A stretch of DNA of 64,000 nt from CAUPWF01 sp964369425 (GCA_964369425.1 CAYJGW010000005.1:22910-86909), one strand, 5' to 3'; counted from the stretch's first letter, positions 51,167-60,440 are shown. Numbers and translations: made by a program. The notes: a model not told the origin generated them from the letters alone.

Positions 51167-52261
51167 TTAACTATTCATTATCACCTCTGATATCAATCCT
51201 TTTTTCACCAACTTCTCTCTTATCTCTCTAGCACTTATATTCTCCCCTTCTAACTCTAATATGCGATAGATTTCATCCACAGACGGTTGGTTCCAATCAA
51301 ATAGACCCGCTGCCTCTTTCGCGGATAACTTCCCATGATTTTTTATTACTAATTCAATCACCTTATACTGTTCACCTCGTTGTTCGCCTCGTTGTTCGCC
51401 TCGTTGTTCGCCTCGTTGTTCACCTTCAGCCTTGCTCTCCCTAACTAAATCACTTATAAATTTACACATATCTGCATCCTCCACCTCTTGATTTTCCAAT
51501 TGGATTAATAATTCATTTGCTTTTGTTACACTACATATCATATACAACACTTCTCTGCTGATTGTTCCTTTTTCACTTAATTTTTCTATCCGCTCCATAT
51601 CTCCTTGTTGAAGTGCTTGCGAGTATTCAAATAGATTCTTAACATCTACATTATGAAATTGTTCTGTCTCATCATGTAATAATTCTACTAGATTCATCCG
51701 ATAGTCAGACATTACTTGTTTCATTTCATCTGGCAATACTCTCATCATTTCAAATAGAGTACGTGGCCCACTCCAACGACTAGTTCCATAGTATAGGACA
51801 ACGGTAATTACTGGTATTACCTTACGATCTTCTTTACTTTGTCCACCTTGTTCTTTCAACTGCTTAAGATAATTCTGCCCGTCATATACCATAACACGCA
51901 ATGGCATTGCATTGTCAACTGTCCCCTGACTCTCAATTCCTAAAATTGCATAGTAGGTTCCATCTATTGATTTCTTTAATACATCACGTCGTCTTTCTAA
52001 TGAAATTCTTTTTCCTTCTTTCTCAATAACTCCTGATACTTCACTGTCAGCCTCGACTAAGCACTTAGGTTTTAGTATTTCTCTCCCTCCAAAACAAGTG
52101 TGATTAAATAAATCTGCAAAATGTTCTGCATCTCCCCAAAACGCTTTCCAAGCTATATCTGCTTTTACATCAGCAATCACCTCTTCATACCATTCATCCG
52201 AGATAGCATTCATTACATTCTGTTCTTGCACTTGATTACTCTGTTTTTCTTGATTCGACAT
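51167..52261 (-). CDS. Rpn-family recombination-promoting nuclease/putative transposase
   Basis: This protein of about 364 residues is of the Rpn/PD-(D/E)XK type. SLERRRDVLKKSIDGTYYAILGIESQGTVDNAMPLR holds the nuclease-like acidic segment, and VITVVLYYGTSRWSGPRTLFEMM follows. A tandem GEQR repeat leads to a C-terminal helical region. ATG 52261 (MSNQEKQ) has AAAGGAGG upstream. It is intact, unlike the copy at 22400-22870, and abuts the 5'-truncated hydrolase, consistent with insertion or deletion here. Confidence 0.8.
   Translation of the reverse strand: MSNQEKQSNQVQEQNVMNAISDEWYEEVIADVKADIAWKAFWGDAEHFADLFNHTCFGGREILKPKCLVEADSEVSGVIEKEGKRISLERRRDVLKKSIDGTYYAILGIESQGTVDNAMPLRVMVYDGQNYLKQLKEQGGQSKEDRKVIPVITVVLYYGTSRWSGPRTLFEMMRVLPDEMKQVMSDYRMNLVELLHDETEQFHNVDVKNLFEYSQALQQGDMERIEKLSEKGTISREVLYMICSVTKANELLIQLENQEVEDADMCKFISDLVRESKAEGEQRGEQRGEQRGEQRGEQYKVIELVIKNHGKLSAKEAAGLFDWNQPSVDEIYRILELEGENISAREIREKLVKKGLISEVIMNS
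51370..51424 (-). repeat. 12-bp tandem repeat inside the Rpn gene
   Basis: About four and a half copies of GTTCGCCTCGTT encode repeated Gly-Glu-Gln-Arg. Such repeats can change in number by slippage without shifting the frame. Confidence 0.9.
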
Positions 52262-52507
52262 ATTCTTCCTCCTTTGTTTTCTCAGCAGGAAACTGAATGA
52301 AGTATTCAATAAGCATATCGTATTTCATCATCCATGCTTCCTCTTTTGTTTTGATTTGAATTTGATAAAAGCATGAATTTTTTAGAATCTTAAAGATAAT
52401 TTAGAACCACTAATTGTGGTAGATTTTTTAGATTTTATGCTTTGAAATTATACTAACACAAATTACTGAAGTGGACAAGAAAAAAGGAGATAAATCTACT
52501 GCTTTGC
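52262..52507 (+). other. AT-rich spacer without a gene
   Basis: No reading frame, hairpin or repeat that I can support is seen between the Rpn ribosome binding site and the LysR promoter. This may be remnant sequence from the rearrangement that truncated the hydrolase. Confidence 0.5.
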
Positions 52508-52536
52508 TTGACTTGATATTTGAAATTAATTATAAT
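52508..52536 (+). promoter_or_regulatory. Promoter of the LysR gene
   Basis: TTGACT (52508-52513) and TATAAT (52531-52536) are 17 bp apart. The region after it (ATATGAAATTGATAT) has the T-N11-A form of LysR-type binding sites. Confidence 0.6.
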
Positions 52537-52577
52537 CATATGAAATTGATATTATTTTCGTTATGAATGGAGAACAT

Positions 52578-53456
52578 ATGACAATCAAGCATATTAAAAT
52601 TTTTATCACTGTATTTCAAGCTAACAATATTACAAAAGCGGCCACGCTCCTTCATATGGCACAACCTGCTGTCAGCCGATCAATTCAGGAACTTGAACAA
52701 TATTATGGTATTCCACTATTTGAGCGTTTAAACAAACGACTTTCTCCAACTGAGGGCGGCAAGTACCTCTACTCCAAGTCTGTACATATCATCGATTCGC
52801 TTGACACTTTAGAAAAGGAGTTAAAAGATTGGAATAGCACTGGTGTTTTGAGAATTGGAGCTGGGGTCACTATTGGAAACACTTTGATTCCGTCTCTTGC
52901 AAAAGAGTTTACACAGATGCGATTATCATTAGATTTACGTGTAAATATTACAAATAGTACTATACTTCAACAAGATTTATTACAAAATAATATAGATCTA
53001 GCACTTATTGAGGGTAAAATCACTACTGAAGAACTACATGCAGAGCAATTTTCAATGGAGCATTTAGTTTTGATTACAATGCCTTCACATCCACTCTTAA
53101 AGAATGAGGTTGTTACCGTAAAGGATATTGCACAATATAATTTTCTTTCTAGGGAGGCTGGAAGTTCTGTTAGAAAATATTTAGATTACATATTTGCCCT
53201 ACACCATTCCACAATTCATCCTATTTGGGAAAGTACTAGCACACAGGCTATTATAAATGGGGTTTCCTGTGGAGTAGGAATTTCTATACTACCTTTTAGA
53301 CTTGTTGAAGATGACCTAAAATCCGGAATAATATCTACCTGTTCCATTGAAGATGAAAATTTCCAACGACCACTTTCTATTGTGTGGCATAAAAATAAAT
53401 ATTTGACAAAGGTGATGAAAGATTTCATCCAATTTTGTAAAGAAAGAGAGGACTGA
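52578..53456 (+). CDS. LysR-family transcriptional regulator
   Basis: This protein of about 292 residues has the winged helix (MTIKHIKIFITVFQANNITKAATLLHMAQPAVSRSIQELEQYYGIPLFERLNKRLSPTEGG) and a two-lobed effector domain. The start at 52578 is supported by GGAGA just upstream; an ATG at 52563 is the alternative. It is the only plus-strand gene here, and its usual divergent partner has been replaced by the Rpn gene, so its target may be gone. Confidence 0.87.
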   Translation: MTIKHIKIFITVFQANNITKAATLLHMAQPAVSRSIQELEQYYGIPLFERLNKRLSPTEGGKYLYSKSVHIIDSLDTLEKELKDWNSTGVLRIGAGVTIGNTLIPSLAKEFTQMRLSLDLRVNITNSTILQQDLLQNNIDLALIEGKITTEELHAEQFSMEHLVLITMPSHPLLKNEVVTVKDIAQYNFLSREAGSSVRKYLDYIFALHHSTIHPIWESTSTQAIINGVSCGVGISILPFRLVEDDLKSGIISTCSIEDENFQRPLSIVWHKNKYLTKVMKDFIQFCKERED

Positions 53457-53533
53457 GTATGCCCCCTTTACATGTATTAATGAAACCTGCCTCAAACTTG
53501 GGTAAGATATCTATAATGACTATAAAAAAATAG

Positions 53534-53575
53534 CTGGGTAAGATTTCATGCGTGACGCATTTTATCTACCCAGCT
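53534..53575 (-). terminator. Terminator of the ptsG-glcT operon
   Basis: The minus-strand hairpin TAGCTGGGTAGATAAAATGCG / CGCATGAAATCTTACCCAGCTA is followed by TTTTTTTA. It shares GCTGGGTA and TCTTACCCAGC with the terminator at 39560-39600. It also faces the end of the LysR gene. Confidence 0.85.
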
Positions 53576-53598
53576 ATTTATCTATCTCTTACTTCTAA

Positions 53599-54438
53599 TT
53601 ACACTTCATTTTCGATGGCTGTTTTAATAATTCTTTCAATATGCAATGCCAAATACCCATTTTCTACTTTCGGTATTTCTACATCTAGTAAGACTTGAAG
53701 CTTTTCTACTAGTATCTCTGCCTTTTCATAAGAAAACCCAAAGTTATTCTTTGCATATTCGTTCATATCCAAATCGATTGTTTCATGTTCTGCTATCCTT
53801 GCCATCATATAACGTACATGTGTCACAAAACGATTGTAGGCAAATGACCCTTCATCAATCTTTATTCCATACAAATCTTTTAGTTCTTTGATGAAACTTT
53901 GTATCAGTTCCACTACTTGGATAGATACACTCACATGAGATGCTGCAATTGCGCTATGTATATGCAATGTGATATATGAGATTTCCGCCGCATTTATTTC
54001 AATTCCTGTCTTTTCTTTAATGATATTTCTTCCCCTCTTACCTATTTCATATTCCTCTGGAAATAGGAGTTCTAATTCTCTCGTAAAGGGATTTGAAATC
54101 TCCATCTTTTTCTCTATTCTTTCTAGTGCAAATGCAATATGATCTGCTAATGGTAAGAGAATTTTAGGATCGACTTCATCAAATTTTTCTTCTGCTACAG
54201 AAATAATTTCTCCACTTATTTCAATAAACTCTGGTGAAACCGTTTCAATAATTTCCTCTACAGTTTTACTTCTATCAACTGTTGATGAGAGTATGAATTT
54301 TTTATCATTTATAGGTGCTACATATTCTTTTCCTACCTTATTAGCAAATCCAACTCCATTTCCAAGAAACACAAATTCATGTTCATTCTCATCGATTGCT
54401 AATAATGCATTATTATTTAAAATTTTCAATACTCTCAT
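53599..54438 (-). CDS. glcT: BglG/GlcT-type transcription antiterminator
   Basis: This 279-residue protein has an N-terminal RNA-binding CAT domain (MRVLKILNNNALLAIDENEHEFVFLGNGVGF, residues 1-31 and onward to about 55) and two PTS regulation domains. Conserved histidines are in PLADHIAFAL and YITLHIHSA (PRD1) and FVTHVRYMMAR and YLALHIERI (PRD2). It binds the RAT hairpin in the ptsG leader when sugar is present and prevents termination. It is encoded 19 bases downstream of the PTS gene it should control, forming a feedback operon. Confidence 0.88.
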   Translation of the reverse strand: MRVLKILNNNALLAIDENEHEFVFLGNGVGFANKVGKEYVAPINDKKFILSSTVDRSKTVEEIIETVSPEFIEISGEIISVAEEKFDEVDPKILLPLADHIAFALERIEKKMEISNPFTRELELLFPEEYEIGKRGRNIIKEKTGIEINAAEISYITLHIHSAIAASHVSVSIQVVELIQSFIKELKDLYGIKIDEGSFAYNRFVTHVRYMMARIAEHETIDLDMNEYAKNNFGFSYEKAEILVEKLQVLLDVEIPKVENGYLALHIERIIKTAIENEV

Positions 54439-54457
54439 TCAAATATCCTCACTTCTC

Positions 54458-56548
54458 TTATTGGATTGTTAGTATTTCTGTTTCGAACCCAACTTCTCCT
54501 AATGATTTCACACTGATTTGTTTTCCATCAGGAAGATTTGTAAATACCATAGGGGTTGCTGTACTAGCAGCTTCTTTTGAAATTGTATCTATGTCAAATT
54601 TCATTAAAAGTTCTCCCTTTTTAACACTTTGTCCCTCTTCAATTTTCACATCGAATGGAACACCGTCAAGCTTTACTGTATCGATTCCTACATGTATCAG
54701 AATTTCTACTCCATCTTCTGTCTCTAAACCTATCGCATGTTTCGAAGGAAATACCATATTTACTTTTGCATCACATGGTGATCTTAATTCTCCTTCTGTT
54801 GGGAAAAATACGACCCCTTGTCCTATCATTTCTTGCGCAAATGTCTCATCTGGTGTCTCTGATAATGGTGCTACTGTTCCTTTTAAAGGTGCACTTAACA
54901 CCAATCCCTCTTCTTTTTCACTATCAGCAGCAATGGATACATTATCACTATCCGGAGAGCTTAGATAATCTTCAAATTCTGACTTTATCACGCTGACTCT
55001 TGGCCCATAAATCACCTGCACGCCTTGTCCTTTGACAATTACGCCTGCTGCACCTGATTGCTTAAGTAGATTTTCTTTTACTAAGCTTGAATCATTTACT
55101 GTAACACGAAGTCTTGTTGCACAGCAATCCACATCTGATAAATTGTCTTTTCCTCCAAGACCTAAAAGGATGAGCGTATTAACCTCATTGTTTTTAGCGC
55201 TCTTATCATCTCCACTTGCTTTCTTCTGGGCTTCCACATCTTTTCTTGTATAAAGCTTAGTTTCCTCGTTCTCATCTTCTCTACCTGGTGTCTTCAGATT
55301 AAACTTAGTAATGATAAGTCTGAATATAAGATAATATACCACAAAATATACTGCTCCTACAACTACAATCATGATCCAATTAGTTTTTTCATTTCCTTGT
55401 AATATACCATAAAGTGTAAGATCAATAATTCCACCTGAGAAAGTCATCCCCACACCAACATTTAAAATATGCATAATCATGTATGCAAGTCCAGCACCGA
55501 TACAGTGAATGAAATATAAGGCTGGTGCTATAAATAAAAATGTAAATTCTAGTGGCTCTGTAATACCTGTTAGCATCGCTGTTAATGCTGCTGAAATTAA
55601 TAATCCTTTTACAATTGTTTTCTTTTCAACTTTCGCGCAGTGATACATCGCTAATGCCGCTCCTGGTAATCCAAATATCATCAATGGGAACTTCCCTGAC
55701 ATAAATCTTGTTGCAGAAACTGCAAATACTTCTGTATTTGGTGATGCAAGTTGTGCAAAAAAGATATTTTGTGCCCCTTCAATCAAAGTTCCATCTACCA
55801 TAAGTGTACCACCTACTGCAGTCTGCCAGAACGGTAGATAAAATACATGGTGTAATCCAAATGGAATCAATAACCTTTCCATCAAACCATATACAAACGT
55901 ACCTGCATATCCACTATTATTTACCACTTCTCCTACCGAATAGATTCCAGCTTGAATCGTTGGCCAAATATAGAATAAAGCAATTCCTACTCCTAGATAC
56001 GTAATAGCTGAAACGATAGGCACAAATCTTGTACCGCCAAAGAATGATAAAACTTGAGGTAGCTCAATCTTATAGAATCGATTATGTAATGCTGCCACAC
56101 CTAGTCCTACAATAATACCACCAAAAACGCCCATCTGTAACGATTCAATCCCCATTACTGATGTTATCGATCCATCAACTAAGTATGACCCTGCATCGTT
56201 AATAGTGATTAATGCGCCTATCGCTGTATGCATAATCAAGAACGCAATTACAGACGATAATGCCGCAACCTCTTTTTCTTTCTTTGACATACCAATTGCT
56301 ACTCCTACTGCAAAAATAAGAGGTAGATTGGCAAATACTACATCTCCACATTTTGACATTACTGTCAGTATAGAATAAATCATTGTTCCTGGTCCAATTA
56401 ATTCTGTGAGATTATAAGTCTCAAGCATAGTGGCATTTGTAAAGGATCCACCTATCCCTAAAAATAATCCCGCCACTGGCAAGATTGCGATAGGAAGCAT
56501 AAAGGAGCGTCCTACCCTTTGTAATACACTAAACAGTTTTTCTTTCAT
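54458..56548 (-). CDS. ptsG: PTS glucose-type EIICBA
   Basis: This protein of about 696 residues has domain order IIC-IIB-IIA. The sugar channel carries GITEPLEF (about 328-335), the IIB phosphocysteine is in DCCATRLR (Cys476), and the IIA phosphohistidine is in LIHVGIDTV (His619). It imports and phosphorylates glucose or a related hexose or N-acetylglucosamine. ATG 56548 (MKEKLFSV) is preferred as GGAGG lies upstream; the TTG at 56563 falls within that site. The leader RAT identifies it as the GlcT target, which favours glucose. Confidence 0.88.
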   Translation of the reverse strand: MKEKLFSVLQRVGRSFMLPIAILPVAGLFLGIGGSFTNATMLETYNLTELIGPGTMIYSILTVMSKCGDVVFANLPLIFAVGVAIGMSKKEKEVAALSSVIAFLIMHTAIGALITINDAGSYLVDGSITSVMGIESLQMGVFGGIIVGLGVAALHNRFYKIELPQVLSFFGGTRFVPIVSAITYLGVGIALFYIWPTIQAGIYSVGEVVNNSGYAGTFVYGLMERLLIPFGLHHVFYLPFWQTAVGGTLMVDGTLIEGAQNIFFAQLASPNTEVFAVSATRFMSGKFPLMIFGLPGAALAMYHCAKVEKKTIVKGLLISAALTAMLTGITEPLEFTFLFIAPALYFIHCIGAGLAYMIMHILNVGVGMTFSGGIIDLTLYGILQGNEKTNWIMIVVVGAVYFVVYYLIFRLIITKFNLKTPGREDENEETKLYTRKDVEAQKKASGDDKSAKNNEVNTLILLGLGGKDNLSDVDCCATRLRVTVNDSSLVKENLLKQSGAAGVIVKGQGVQVIYGPRVSVIKSEFEDYLSSPDSDNVSIAADSEKEEGLVLSAPLKGTVAPLSETPDETFAQEMIGQGVVFFPTEGELRSPCDAKVNMVFPSKHAIGLETEDGVEILIHVGIDTVKLDGVPFDVKIEEGQSVKKGELLMKFDIDTISKEAASTATPMVFTNLPDGKQISVKSLGEVGFETEILTIQ

Positions 56549-56586
56549 TTCTTCTTCCTCCAAAAATTAATAATTTGTCGGAACGC

Positions 56587-56643
56587 AAAAAAGCACGCAC
56601 CAACTTAACAAAAAGAAAATCTTTTTATTAGTTAATGCCTGCT
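56587..56643 (-). terminator. Leader terminator controlled by antitermination
   Basis: The minus-strand transcript can pair GCAGGCATTAACTAATAAAA with the region ending GTTGGTGCGTGC through a central AAAAAGA/TCTTTTT stem, followed by TTTTTT. Its 5' arm overlaps the RAT, so formation of one excludes the other. Confidence 0.8.
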
Positions 56644-56658
56644 TGACCAGTTACACAC
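56631..56658 (-). promoter_or_regulatory. RAT antiterminator element of ptsG
   Basis: The minus-strand element begins GTGTGTAACTGGTCAAGCAG and ends GCATTAAC. It closely follows the GlcT-type RAT pattern known from Bacillus ptsG (GTGTxACTG...CAGGCATxA). Confidence 0.8.
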
Positions 56659-56670
56659 TAATGTTTAGTT

Positions 56671-56699
56671 ATGATAACATTTAACAAATTGATTGTCAA
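56671..56699 (-). promoter_or_regulatory. Promoter of ptsG
   Basis: On the minus strand TTGACA (56694-56699) and TATCAT (56671-56676) are separated by 17 bp. The transcript would start near 56664, just before the RAT. Confidence 0.75.
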
Positions 56700-56704
56700 C
56701 AATT

Positions 56705-57436
56705 TTATAACACAATTGCACCATACCCACTTAACAATGCCTTTCGATCTTTATAATCCGGCATGAGGGTTTCCACAAATTTATAAAAATTCTTAGAATG
56801 ATTAAGGTGTATGAAATGTGCATATTCATGTAATACCACATACTCTATGCATTCTTTAGGAACATGAACTAATTTTTTATTTAAATTAATCTGTTTTTTA
56901 TACGGCATACAAGATCCCCATCTAGACTTCATATTCCGAATCTTTAGATTTGGAAACTCGATTCCATATTTCGAAACCATCGGATAAACCTCTTCTAATA
57001 TATTTTCAAGATACTCTCTACTAAATTTATCAAAAAAACGTTCCACAATAACTTCTTTTCTCTTTTTATCCTCTTTATCCCTTACTTTTAAATATATATA
57101 TTCTCCATCTATGAAAATAGATTCATTTGATGATTCCATAACTTTTAACTTCACAATATTCCCTAACAGATAGAACTCATCTCCATCCGTATACTGATTT
57201 ACTACTGGTTCATACTTTTTCATCTCGTCAAACCGTCGCATATGTTTTTGAATAGAATTCCATCGACTGATTATAAAAGCTTCAATCTTTTTCACACTGA
57301 TGCTTTCATGCGCTGAAACCCATACTGTTCCATCTGATTTGATTCTTAGATTGATGTTTTTTACATTCTTTCGTGTCAAGTTATATGACATGCTGTTATT
57401 GGAAAATACTATTTTTCTTGTCTCTATATTTTTCAT
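56705..57436 (-). CDS. YgjP-like metallopeptidase domain protein
   Basis: This 243-residue protein of COG1451 (YgjP/DUF45, M48-like) has the RNMKSRWGSC segment (167-176) and the zinc motif HEYAHFIHLNHSKNFY (203-218) near the C-terminus. It is cytoplasmic. Proposed functions for the family include proteolysis and nucleotide hydrolysis; none can be assigned here. It is transcribed divergently from dtd. Confidence 0.82.
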   Translation of the reverse strand: MKNIETRKIVFSNNSMSYNLTRKNVKNINLRIKSDGTVWVSAHESISVKKIEAFIISRWNSIQKHMRRFDEMKKYEPVVNQYTDGDEFYLLGNIVKLKVMESSNESIFIDGEYIYLKVRDKEDKKRKEVIVERFFDKFSREYLENILEEVYPMVSKYGIEFPNLKIRNMKSRWGSCMPYKKQINLNKKLVHVPKECIEYVVLHEYAHFIHLNHSKNFYKFVETLMPDYKDRKALLSGYGAIVL

Positions 57437-57566
57437 TTTCTATACACTCCTATGAATCAAGTCTTTTCATTTACCACAATTCAGTATATACTGAGATGGA
57501 ATCAAAATCTTTACTTATCATATCGAAAAACATTCAATAAGTAAAGAAAATCTAAGGAGGAATGAC

Positions 57567-57845
57567 ATGCGAGTCATTATACAAAGAGTTACAAACGCTA
57601 GTGTTACTGTTGAAAATAAATTACTATCTAAGATAGAAAAGGGATTCTTGTTGCTCGTAGGAATTACGGCAGAGGACACCGATGATATTTTAAAAAAGGT
57701 TGCAGACAANNNNNNNNNNNNNNNNNNNNNNNNNNNNNNNNNNNNNNNNNNNNNNNNNNNNNNNNNNNNNNNNNNNNNNNNNNNNNNNNNNNNNNNNNNN
57801 NNNNNNNNNCCTGTTACCATCCTATTGGACAGTGATGCTTTATAA
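57567..57845 (+). CDS. dtd: D-aminoacyl-tRNA deacylase, interrupted by an assembly gap
   Basis: The N-terminus MRVIIQRVTNASVTVENKLLSKIEKGFLLLVGITAEDTDDILKKVAD is diagnostic of Dtd, which removes D-amino acids from tRNA. After the N-run, PVTILLDSDAL and a stop match the family C-terminus. Intact proteins have about 149 residues; the coordinates here allow only 92, so the 100-N gap stands for roughly 270 bases. The frame across the gap is only nominal. AAGGAGG precedes the start. Confidence 0.85.
   Translation: MRVIIQRVTNASVTVENKLLSKIEKGFLLLVGITAEDTDDILKKVADXXXXXXXXXXXXXXXXXXXXXXXXXXXXXXXXXXPVTILLDSDAL
57710..57809. other. Assembly gap (100 N)
   Basis: A run of exactly 100 unknown bases lies inside dtd, a usual placeholder for a gap of unknown length. 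Confidence 0.98.
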
Positions 57846-57855
57846 AATTCTTTTA

Positions 57856-60114
57856 TTATTTAAAAAACTTCAACCGCAACGCATTTGTCACTACTGACAC
57901 ACTACTTAGACTCATTGCTGCTCCTGCAAACATGGGATTAAGCTTCCATCCTAAAATACTGTAAAACACCCCTGCTGCAAGTGGAATTCCTATCACATTA
58001 TAGATAAATGCCCAGAATAAATTCTGTTTGATGTTTCGAATCACTGATTTACTCAACTGTACCGCTTTTACACCATCCAACAAATCATTTCTAACCAAAA
58101 CGATATCTGCTGACTCAATCGCTACGTCTGTTCCCGCTCCAATCGCAATTCCAACATCTGCGCGAACAAGTGCCGGTGCATCGTTGATACCATCTCCGAT
58201 CATCGCCACTTTTTTCCCGGCTTCCATCAGCGTTCTTACTTCTTTTTCTTTATCTTGTGGAAGCACCTCTGCAATAATCTTATCTACTTTTAATTTTTTA
58301 CCGATTGCATCTGCTGTTCTTTTGTTATCCCCTGTCAACATAATCACTTGAATACCCAGTTTTTGAAATGCTTCAATGGCCTTTTGACTGGTGGGCTTTA
58401 CTACATCTGCTACTCCAATGATTCCAAGTACTTCTCTTTCATTTGCAAAGTACATGGGCGTTTTTCCCTCGTCAGCTAACTTTTGCGATCGCTCAGTAAA
58501 GTTTGATACTTGGATGTTTCTTTCTTCCATCAATTTTATATTCCCAATCAATACTGTTTGTTGTGCTACCACTGCTTTGATTCCCAACCCATGTAATGCT
58601 TCAAAACCTTCAACTGGTAAAATCTCTAGTGACTCATCCTCCGCTCGCTTTACAATCGCTTCTGATAATGGGTGTTCGGATTGTTTTTCGATGGAAGCAG
58701 CTAGTTGTAGCATTTCTTTTTCTGTTATCCTACTTGATACCAGTAAGTCTGTCACCTGCGGTTTTCCTTCTGTGATTGTACCCGTCTTATCCATAATGAC
58801 TGTATCAATTGTATGGGCTGTCTCCAAAGCTTCTGCCGACTTTATTAAGACTCCATTTTCTGCCCCCTTTCCTGTTCCAACCATAATGGCAGTCGGGGTA
58901 GCAAGACCCAATGCACAAGGGCAAGATATTACCAGAACTGCTATTCCTATAGACAGCGAAAATTCGAATGAATGCCCTAGTAAGAGCCATACAGAGGTGG
59001 CGAGTAATGCAATCAAAATGACTACTGGAACAAAAATGCTACTAATTTTATCTGCTAGTTTTGCAATCGGCGCTTTTGATGAACTTGCTTCTTCCACTAG
59101 TTTTATAATCTGCGATAAGACAGTATCATCTCCTACTTTTGTTACTTGGAATTCAAAATACCCTGACTTATTGATACTTGCGCCAATTACTTTATCGCCT
59201 TCTTTCTTTTCAATTGGTAAACTCTCTCCCGTTAGCATTGATTCGTCAATAGAGGTCTTTCCTTTTACAATCACTCCATCTGTAGGAATACTTTGACCTG
59301 GTTTTACAATCACAACGTCTTCTAAGATCAAGTCCTCAACTCCAACTTCTATCTCCCCACCATCACGAATCACAATTGCTGTCTTTGGAGCCAAATCCAC
59401 TAATTTTTTTATAGCTTCCGATGTCTTACTCTTTGCTCTTGTTTCTAAGAACTTTCCTAATGTAATCAGGGTTAGAACTACTGCTGCTGACTCAAAGTAT
59501 AAATCCATAGAATATCGCATAACCAAATCGGAATCTCCATGTCCTAACCCTATTCCTATTTTATAGATAGCAAAAATACCGTATAGCATTGCTGCCGAAG
59601 TCCCTATAGCAATCAAAGAGTCCATGTTCGGATGTTTTTTATAAAGGGCTTTATATCCCACAATGTAAAATTTTCTATTGATAAACACTACTGGAATTGC
59701 TAACAAAAACTGGGTAAAAGCAAATGTAATTGCATTTTCACTACCATGCATCCACTCAGGTAGTGGCCACCCTGACATATGTCCCATTGAAATATAAAAC
59801 AAAGGAGCTGCAAAAATCAGGGAGATAATCAATCTACTCTTCATCACATCTAATTCTTCTTTTGCAACGTCTTTCTTTTCTGGTGTTGCTTTCTTTTGTG
59901 CTTCTCTCACTGGATATGCTTCAAATCCTGCATTATCTACAGTCGCCACTATGTCTGCTTCTGTTAATACATTTTCGTCATAATCTACTAACATATTATT
60001 ATTTAAAAGATTAACCGATACACTGTTTAATCCCTCTAGCCGATTCAACACTCGTTCAACATTAGCTGAACATGCTGAACACGACATTCCCACGATGTCA
60101 AATTTTTGTACCAT
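57856..60114 (-). CDS. copA: Copper-exporting P1B-1 ATPase
   Basis: This 752-residue ATPase has one N-terminal HMA domain with GMSCSACS (Cys12, Cys15), the metal-site CPC (398-400), DKTGT (442-446), TGES near 295-298 and GDGINDAPAL. The last helix reads MSLSSVSVVTNALRLKFF, the pattern of Cu(I) pumps. It exports cytoplasmic Cu(I). It follows the CsoR gene by 45 bases and shares its C-tract operator. Confidence 0.93.
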   Translation of the reverse strand: MVQKFDIVGMSCSACSANVERVLNRLEGLNSVSVNLLNNNMLVDYDENVLTEADIVATVDNAGFEAYPVREAQKKATPEKKDVAKEELDVMKSRLIISLIFAAPLFYISMGHMSGWPLPEWMHGSENAITFAFTQFLLAIPVVFINRKFYIVGYKALYKKHPNMDSLIAIGTSAAMLYGIFAIYKIGIGLGHGDSDLVMRYSMDLYFESAAVVLTLITLGKFLETRAKSKTSEAIKKLVDLAPKTAIVIRDGGEIEVGVEDLILEDVVIVKPGQSIPTDGVIVKGKTSIDESMLTGESLPIEKKEGDKVIGASINKSGYFEFQVTKVGDDTVLSQIIKLVEEASSSKAPIAKLADKISSIFVPVVILIALLATSVWLLLGHSFEFSLSIGIAVLVISCPCALGLATPTAIMVGTGKGAENGVLIKSAEALETAHTIDTVIMDKTGTITEGKPQVTDLLVSSRITEKEMLQLAASIEKQSEHPLSEAIVKRAEDESLEILPVEGFEALHGLGIKAVVAQQTVLIGNIKLMEERNIQVSNFTERSQKLADEGKTPMYFANEREVLGIIGVADVVKPTSQKAIEAFQKLGIQVIMLTGDNKRTADAIGKKLKVDKIIAEVLPQDKEKEVRTLMEAGKKVAMIGDGINDAPALVRADVGIAIGAGTDVAIESADIVLVRNDLLDGVKAVQLSKSVIRNIKQNLFWAFIYNVIGIPLAAGVFYSILGWKLNPMFAGAAMSLSSVSVVTNALRLKFFK

Positions 60115-60159
60115 CTTTTTACCTACCTTTCAACTGTGACTTTATTGATATAGTATCTC

Positions 60160-60426
60160 TTATTTATCGATGACTTTTGACAATACTTTCATCATCTCTT
60201 CTATTTTTTCTTCTCCCTTGCCTTCCTCAAAAGCTTCTGCAACACAATGTTCCATATGCTGCTTTAGTATTTCTAAATTTGCTTTTTTAAGCAGAGATGA
60301 AGATGCTACTATTTGATTCGATACATCAACACAGTATCTTCCACTCTCAATCATATTGATAATCCCATCAATCTGCCCTCTTGCAGTTTTTAAATGTCTA
60401 ATTGCATTTTCTTTACCACTATTCAT
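60160..60426 (-). CDS. csoR: Copper-sensing repressor CsoR
   Basis: This 88-residue all-helical CsoR-family protein has ligands Cys32 (RYCVDV), His57 and Cys61 (KQHMEHC), the Cu(I) set. It represses itself and copA; copper binding releases the DNA. It is only distantly similar to the CsoR-type protein at 47553, so the two should recognise different operators. Confidence 0.9.
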   Translation of the reverse strand: MNSGKENAIRHLKTARGQIDGIINMIESGRYCVDVSNQIVASSSLLKKANLEILKQHMEHCVAEAFEEGKGEEKIEEMMKVLSKVIDK

Positions 60427-60440
60427 TCGTCCACTCCTAA

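Noticed and set aside
51370..51424. Short direct repeats that could suggest a CRISPR array
   Set aside because: The 12-bp units are contiguous with no spacers and lie in frame inside a protein gene.
58391..59296. Plus-strand open frame of 301 codons opposite copA
   Set aside because: copA is intact with all P-type ATPase motifs; the antisense frame has no domain signature.
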